Assembly (NCBI GenBank): GCA_963971225.1
Contig: OZ020267.1
Location: 102,745,729-102,809,728, forward strand
DNA length: 64,000 bases
Reading direction: 5' to 3'
From: Melieria omissa
Taxonomy: Eukaryota > Arthropoda > Insecta > Diptera > Ulidiidae
Numbering within the stretch: position 1 is the first letter of the stretch; each line of letters begins with the position of its first letter. Positions 57,576 through 64,000 of the stretch are shown here, piece by piece. The notes below the pieces were generated by a model that was not told where the DNA came from, did not search any database, and worked only from the letters and a program-made list of their open reading frames with translations. Made by a program: the position numbers and the translations under genes.

Positions 57576-59884
57576 ACTTCTCCCCTGCTATTGGTCACCC
57601 TTGAATTAGACCAAAGCGACACTTAAAGGATCTGTGAAGGTACTATGGAAACACTTCATCCCCCACTGCAATGCTAACCACATGACTCAACCACTAATGC
57701 GCTAGAAACGATACACAGAACAAGTGTGTTTGCCAACTTGTCAATGAATATTTTGGCAGAAGGCTTCAACGTTCGATGCTTAAAAACGCTTAAATAACGA
57801 ATCCACTCCACCACTAAAGTACTAGATGACCCCTCCTGGGAGACTGCATGTGTCAACTCGAATCGAACAGGCACAAGTACAACGGACAAGATTGAATGCA
57901 GTCAGCAAATTTGCTTTTTATGCTCAATGCCCCCGTCCAACTGCCATCTCTCGTTGTTCTCACTTATTTTTCATATAGCAATTGAAATTCATCAGCCATG
58001 GGGCACTCGAAAAGCACCCGGGTTGCCATTTCCACACAGCTGTCCACATCCCATGCAGTCTGCTCGTGTTGTCTGTGCGTCAGTTAGTGGTCGAGTTCAT
58101 TGTACGCTGTCAGCGCGCCTTCTCCCCGGTAGTAGGTCACGGGTGTTGCACACAATCTCGCCACCAGAGCGAACAGCGCAAAGAAATCGACAAGCGTTGT
58201 TCGTGCACGCCCACTGAGCGGCCGCTGCAGCTGCAGCTGCTGTTTCTACAACTTTCCGACAGAACAACGCAGGACCACGCCAGCCAGCCTTATCGTGCGT
58301 AATTATCCCTGCACGCAGCGCCGATAAGCGACAGCCAGCGCGCGCACACACACACGCACACACTCACTTGTCGGCAGTGCGCTAACCTCAGCTAATCAAT
58401 TCGGCGCATACGCGTCACTCAGAGTTGGACAGCGGCAGCTGCAGCTGCAGCGACACTTATCAGTAAAGTGAATTTTAATTAATGAAATTGGCGAGCAATA
58501 AGTCGAGACGCTGCCTACGCCGACTGGGTGGCCGGCAGCACGCCTTCGCGCGAGCCAACTACGAATGCGAACCGAATGCTGTGTAGATGTGTAAATGTGT
58601 GTGCACGTGACATTATCGCAACAGCAATCAAACTCAAAGGTCAGCATGCATTTCACAACCCAATTTCACTACAACGTAACGACAATCGTCGAATCATTTT
58701 TGACGACACAACGACGAGGCATTTTCAGCGAAACGATCAGCCAGAGGAAAGTGGCATTTACGCGCCAATACTTGCTGCACAAATTATTGGCCGCTACCGA
58801 CCGCGACTGACACCTTTTCCTAGTAAACAAATATTATCAAAAATAATTAATTCTAATTATACTAAAAAGCATTTCAATTCAATTTTAATTGAATCTTGCT
58901 AGAAATAAAAAAATCATTAAAGTTTAACAAATAAAAATTAAAAAAAGTCATTAAAATTTTAACAAATATACAAAATAAAATAAAAACATTCACGTTAAAA
59001 AAAATCAATAAAATTAAAAAATAACAATGCCACCAATGACAAGAAACAAAATATGAAAACAATACAATTTGAATAAAAATGTTAAAAATTCTATATTTCA
59101 GCCCCAAATAAAATCTACAAAAATTACAGTAAATACAAAATAAGATCATAAAAAGAAATGACAATATTTTGCACCTTATCACCTTAGCACCTCAGCACCT
59201 CAACGCATCTGAAAGTGGCTGTTCGATTTACGTCTTCGCCGCTTAGCACCGCTTCCCATTAAACGTGCCGTCGCTTAGGTGTCGGCCGGTCTTCTTATAT
59301 TATCCGCACGTAGTGCTCGTAAATTTTGCTGCTAACTGTCAATTTGCTGCTTAATTTCCAAATTTATTAATCTACTCGCCTTGACCATACTGTGTTGTGT
59401 GTGTTGCTTCGCACTCTCCACACTTTCACTGCACAATTTGCAACGCACAATTGCGTCATTCCAGTTGAGTCTATCTCGTGCTTATCGCCGCGCCGCGTCG
59501 CGAATTTAATTCAATCCTAATCGGCACCGGCAAACATGAGTACTCGCTGTCTACACACGAGTACTCACATACATACATACATACAAGATCAATGTGTGTT
59601 AGGTTATTATTAAGGATTATACAAACGTACAATACGCAAACCAGCAGGAAATTTTAAGAGGAAGTAACTCTCAGGTGTGAGGACTCAGAATGGTGCGAGT
59701 AATATTTGGTAAAAAACGGAAAAGGAATTTAAATTTACAGATATATAACTTCATTTTGGAGGGAGTCTGTGCAAAACTTTCGAACCCAATGCCTCAAACT
59801 TTAAAAACAATACAAAGAACATGGAAAAATTACACTACAACTCATCAGAATTCATTGCTGGTCCAAGTGTCAGTCTTTTATAGA
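57576..59884. other. Unique island between two clusters of the same satellite
   Basis: No confident gene. The 57.95-58.80 and 59.17-59.55 kb parts are GC-richer than their surroundings and hold E-box and GATA-like sites, so this may be a promoter or enhancer region. Short open frames are unrecognised. An ATAC microsatellite is at about 59568-59585. Confidence 0.4.
58215..58460. promoter_or_regulatory. E-box and GATA-like motif cluster
   Basis: GCTGCAGCTGCAGCTGCTG near 58224 and GGCAGCTGCAGCTGCAGC near 58434 are overlapping CAGCTG E-boxes. TTATCG (58291), GATAAG (58322) and TTATCA (58457) are GATA-type words in the same 250 bp. Motif spotting only; no target gene is visible. Confidence 0.3.
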
Positions 59885-60765
59885 TAAATCTTCAATCCCA
59901 GGCCACAACATGTTGATCCCAGAAAAAGTAAAAATATGCCTTCAAATATGTTTCACAAGCCAGAAATTCTCAATACAGAGCTGACACTCCAAGACTGTGA
60001 CACTCAAAGATCTTCCTGGAGGACTTGATCTCAAAATGGAGCTCTTTGTTCCGACCTAAACAAAAAGTAACTGTGGCAGCTCTTCGCCTCTCTTTTATAA
60101 GTGGATCTCCAGAAAATCCAGAAAAAGGAAAGACATGCCTTCCAATGTGATTCACAAACCAGGAATACTTTAAACTCGCCTGACACTGCACGACTGAGAC
60201 AGTCAAAGATCTTCCTGAAAGACTTGAACTCAAAATAGAGTTACATATGTCCAACCTAAAGAAACACGAGTTGCGTCAGCTCTCGAACTCTCCTTTATAG
60301 ATAAATCTTCAGTCAAAGATCAAAACATGTTGGTCTCAGAAAAAATCAGAGATAATCCTTTAAATATTTTTCACAAACCAGGAATTTTTAATACAGAGCT
60401 GACGCTCTAGGACTGAGATAGTCAAAGATCTTCCTAAAAGACTTGAACTCAAACTGGAGCTCTATGTGTCTCAACCTAAACAAGCACCAGCTGAGGCAGC
60501 TATCGAACTCCCTTTTATAGATAAGTCTTCAGTCAAAGATCAAAACAAGTTGATCCCAGAATAAAGCAGAGATATGCCTTCTAATTTTCTTTATAAGATA
60601 GGAATTCCTAATACTTATTGAGCTAAAACTCCAAAACTGAGACACTCAAAGATCTTCTTGGAGGACTTGAACTCAATATAAAATTATTTATGTTCGACCT
60701 AAACAAGCATCAGTTGCAGCAGCTCTCCAACTCTCTTTTATAGGTAAAGCTTCAGTCACAGACCG
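59885..60765 (+). repeat. ~218-bp satellite-like tandem repeat, cluster 2 (~4 units)
   Basis: Same unit as cluster 1, with starts near 59890, 60105 (shortened), 60310 and 60528 and a partial unit ending at about 60765. Confidence 0.88.
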
Positions 60766-62989
60766 CGCCGTATATCATTATTTTATGTTAATGAATATTT
60801 AATGACTATTATTAGAAAAATATTTAAAAAATCATTCAAATAAGGCGAATTGAAAGGAAAGTCATTACTGAAATGAAGAAATTTTGATTCTAATGTTTGG
60901 TTGTTTGGTTCCATTGGCAATGTTTCAACATCCAATTAGCGCATAGGCGCCGATTTAGTCCAATATTCCGGCTAGTTGATATTGATTCATATCAGTTAAT
61001 TTTTGGGGGAATCTGTACACTACTTTTGAACCCAACACCATTTGAAATCATACTTGCTACCCACATTCTCTGTTGGGTTTGAACTCCCAAAACTCCTCTT
61101 GCGTGCCCCAGTGTATGTTATACTAAATATTGTGTTATCTTCTGAACTACATGACATCTATAGCCAGTCCAAGAGTTAGATGAAGGCAAGTAGCGTCTTC
61201 ACGTTGTACTTAATTATATGTCAAAAAGTTAGATAATGCTTGCCCAGCGTCTTCTACCTTCTTCTTGATAAAGCCGGACACGTGTCAAAGCAATGACAGC
61301 AATTGATCTTGCCACTCAAATCAATCCTTGTGACGATTGTTTGTAGAGTCAAATGCAACATAACACTTTTTGGCTGTCTTTATTTTTTTATCTAGTGCAA
61401 CCTTGTCAACTTGGTAATATAAAATTTTTTTGTTATCAAATGAAGAATGATGAATGAAGTTTTTAAATTCCGTTTACGCATTTTTACTTACGATCGAAAT
61501 GAAGTAATTTCAAAGCCTTTATGGGTCCAAAGAAATCTTCTACATCAGCGAAATCTCCAGAAGTAATTGACTTTCCATAATAATTTAAATAAATCTAACA
61601 TTAAAACGAATTCTGATAATAAAAGGAAAGCTTAAACTGCACTCTAAGGCTTTCAATTTCTTCCTTTATATCTTCGATTTTGCAAAATTTCTGTGTTTTT
61701 ATTTTTAATGTTCTAGCAAGAAAGTTTTTGTCTCATTCTATTTTTTTATCTTCAATATTTCTTCTTTTGTTTATAAAAGTACAGAAAAAAATTGTTGTTG
61801 TTGGTTTGTAGCTTCATAAGCTAATCAGAATTCTTTTAGGTTGGGATGGACTTGGATTGGTTTCTTACTGTTTAATGTAAAGTCTTATAATGCAGAGATA
61901 CTTACTGCTTTATCTATCGAACTCATCATTTGTAAGAAAATTTCCTACTGGGTCATTTGGTTACTGCCGAATAACGAATAACGAAAAGTGGTCTCGAAAA
62001 GATTGTGAATCGGTAGTTTCTTCTTCTGTTGTAATGCAATAAATTATTACATTCAAGTTAAAACTACACGTAAAGAAATCCACGTATAAAGAATAAATAA
62101 TGCTAGTTTAAGCTGGGTGGCTGCCTATGTATGAGACATCCACGTGGTGATATAAAAAAATCCACATTAATTATTAACTTCATATTTTTGTTATCAACAT
62201 TTTATAATTTTGTGGAATTTTTTTCTGGAATTTTGGAAAATCTCCTTATAGTAAAAAAAGCTATTAAATTTATTTTCAAAAGTTTTCAAAACTTCCTCTA
62301 AAAAAACTGAGAAATCCAAAACGATTAGAAATTATTTCAAGTATATCGAAAGTATCGATTCTGTGACCAATGATAGCCATTTTCCTATTTTCAACACTGC
62401 ATTCATACCTTTTTTTCATTGGTTTCTTCAAATCGCAAAGATTTGCCATTAACTGCTAAGAGGGCAGCTGTCAAAAAAACAATTTTTGAAATTTTGAAAA
62501 ACACAAATATTTGCTACTTGTAATTCGGACGGCTAACCATTTAACCACGACGGCCGCAAAAAATTGTTTTGATGTCAAAATGCAATTCGAAGATAAGAGA
62601 ACTTATTATACAATTTAATTGAATTAAATACATTTAATGTGATTTGCGACTGTCGACTTTAAAACCTCTTAACCTTTTACAACTTCTATATAGAAGCTCT
62701 GACGTCTCTGATCTATGGATTCTACGTTGCTGGTGTATTACAATTGAGAGATGAGAGATGGGCTGTATCATCTACCGTGGTTGTAAATAGTAAGTAAGTG
62801 TAAAGTATTTGTTGTAAAGAAGACCTGAATAACGCCACTACGTTCCCTTGCACTTCACTAAGCCTTCACCGAATGAAATGGTAACAAATTATTTCTCGAT
62901 TTCTTAAGAATTTGTGGTCATTTTTGCTGACCAAAATCCATCAACTAGCAAGTGTCCAAAAACTAACCACTTTAAGGATTCTCTATGAG
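60766..62989. other. AT-rich non-coding sequence
   Basis: The part near 61000-61060 (GGGAATCTGTACACTACTTTTGAACCCAA) resembles 59760-59800, so another dispersed repeat is shared. No gene recognised. Confidence 0.35.
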
Positions 62990-64000
62990 ACCTCCAAATA
63001 ATCTCTAATACGTTGTATGTATTATAATGGGTCTTTTAAGTAATCTTAGAACTTTTCAGAAACCATTTAAATGCATCTCGATGACTATTGAAGTTCTCTA
63101 AGAAGTTTTAGAGGACCATGGTAGTCTTCTTAGAAATCCTAGAGAAGAAGAGAAAACTGCTGAAGAGGTTGCAGAGGATTGCTAAAGTATACTAATAGGT
63201 GTCAAAGGGCTCCAAAAGGCTTTGCAAGTCTCCCGCAAGTCTCTTTGCAACACTGTTAGATTCTTCTACAAAGACTTAAAGGCCTCTACAGGACTCAGAG
63301 GACTTCTGGTAAGGTCTTAAAGGATTATTAGAGTCCACTAAGAAATTCTAGAAGACTATTCTTGTCTTTTGAGAAATTTTAGAGGCTTTAGAAAACTGCT
63401 GAAGAGGTCGCAGAGAATTGTAAAAGTATACTAAGAGACTCCAAGGGGCTCCAAAAGGTTTTGTAGGATTCCTGAAGCAAACATAGTGGACTGATAGATG
63501 CTGCCATAAAAACTTAAGGACTCTAGAGATCTCAAAGAGCAATTAGAGTCTTCTAAGAAAATCTAGAAAACCATTCTTATTGTCTAAGAAATTCTAAAGG
63601 CTTTGGAAAACTGTTGAAGAGGTTGCAGAGAATTCTTAAAGTATTCTTAGAGGTTCTAAATGGCTCCCAAAGACTTTGTAGATTTCCTGAAGCAAATTTA
63701 GAGTACTGTTAGATTCTTCCATAAAGACTGAAAGGGCTCTAGAGGACTACGAGGAATTTTGTAGATGTCTTAAAGGACTAATAGAGTCCTCTAAGAAGTT
63801 CTAGAAGACCATTCTTGTCCTCTAAGAAATTCTAGAGGCTTTAGAAATCAACTGAAGAGGTTGCAGGGATTTGTTAAAGTATACTAAGAGGTTCCAAAGG
63901 GCGCCAAAAGGCTTTACAGGATTCCTGAAGCAAACTTAGAGGACCAATAGATTTTTCTGCAAATACCTGAATATCTCTACAGGACTCAGAGAACTTCTGT
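62990..64000 (+). repeat. ~231-bp tandem repeat running off the window edge
   Basis: CCAAAAGG(C/T)TTTG.AGGATTCCTGAAGCAAAC and GCTGAAGAGGTTGCAGAGAATT landmarks recur at about 63217, 63454, 63678 and 63911, a period of 224-237 bp. Units are built from shorter CTCTAAGAAxTTCTAGA-like words, hinting at an older, shorter repeat. Confidence 0.85.

Overview
This is a stretch of AT-rich, repeat-laden animal nuclear DNA, most likely from a higher fly and probably a tephritid fruit fly. The reasons are three intronless neprilysin-like (Nepl) genes like the intronless Nepl genes of Drosophila, the last exons of a Dpr-interacting-protein (DIP) type Ig receptor with a 9-kb intron, several mariner-type transposons, and a dispersed retroposon resembling one I associate with tephritid genomes. 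The species call is inference. No tRNA, rRNA or CRISPR was seen.

Layout. 0.6-2.5 kb: Nepl gene 1 (+). 2.7-4.3 kb: a packed row of TTAA-flanked MITEs, one holding a second MITE that holds a retroposon. 4.5-6.6 kb: Nepl gene 2 (-), tail to tail with gene 1. 7.6-9.5 kb: a degenerate 16-bp minisatellite. 10.9-12.1 kb: a scrambled mariner. 12.57-22.49 kb: three terminal exons of the DIP-like gene (+), whose large intron carries MITEs, mariner fragments and ~200-230-bp tandem repeats. Its earlier exons are upstream of the window, so Nepl 1 and 2 are probably nested in its introns. 23.7-26.7 kb: another TTAA MITE and a second 16-bp minisatellite in opposite orientation to the first. 28.28-29.52 kb: a nearly complete mariner with perfect inverted ends and a broken transposase. 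32.4-34.3 kb: Nepl gene 3 (-), with a 746-bp nearly pure GTCTTA hexamer array just upstream. 40.2-41.0 kb: a mitochondrial enoyl-CoA delta isomerase (-). 38-45 kb also holds four TTAA MITEs and a mariner remnant. 45.47-49.76 kb: a complete DNA transposon with a four-exon, uninterrupted 799-codon transposase. 50-64 kb: no confident host gene; several tandem-repeat families, an AAAAT array, an RNase H remnant and a GC-richer E-box/GATA-rich island.

The host genes do not form a pathway. The Nepl proteins are secreted or surface zinc peptidases, the DIP-like protein is a neuronal adhesion receptor, and the isomerase acts in mitochondrial beta-oxidation of unsaturated fatty acids. The most notable item is the 4.3-kb transposon: TAA target duplications, matching inverted ends, G-rich modules at both ends, and a spliced transposase ending in a C2H2 zinc finger. 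It best fits the Zator-type DDE transposons and looks structurally intact.
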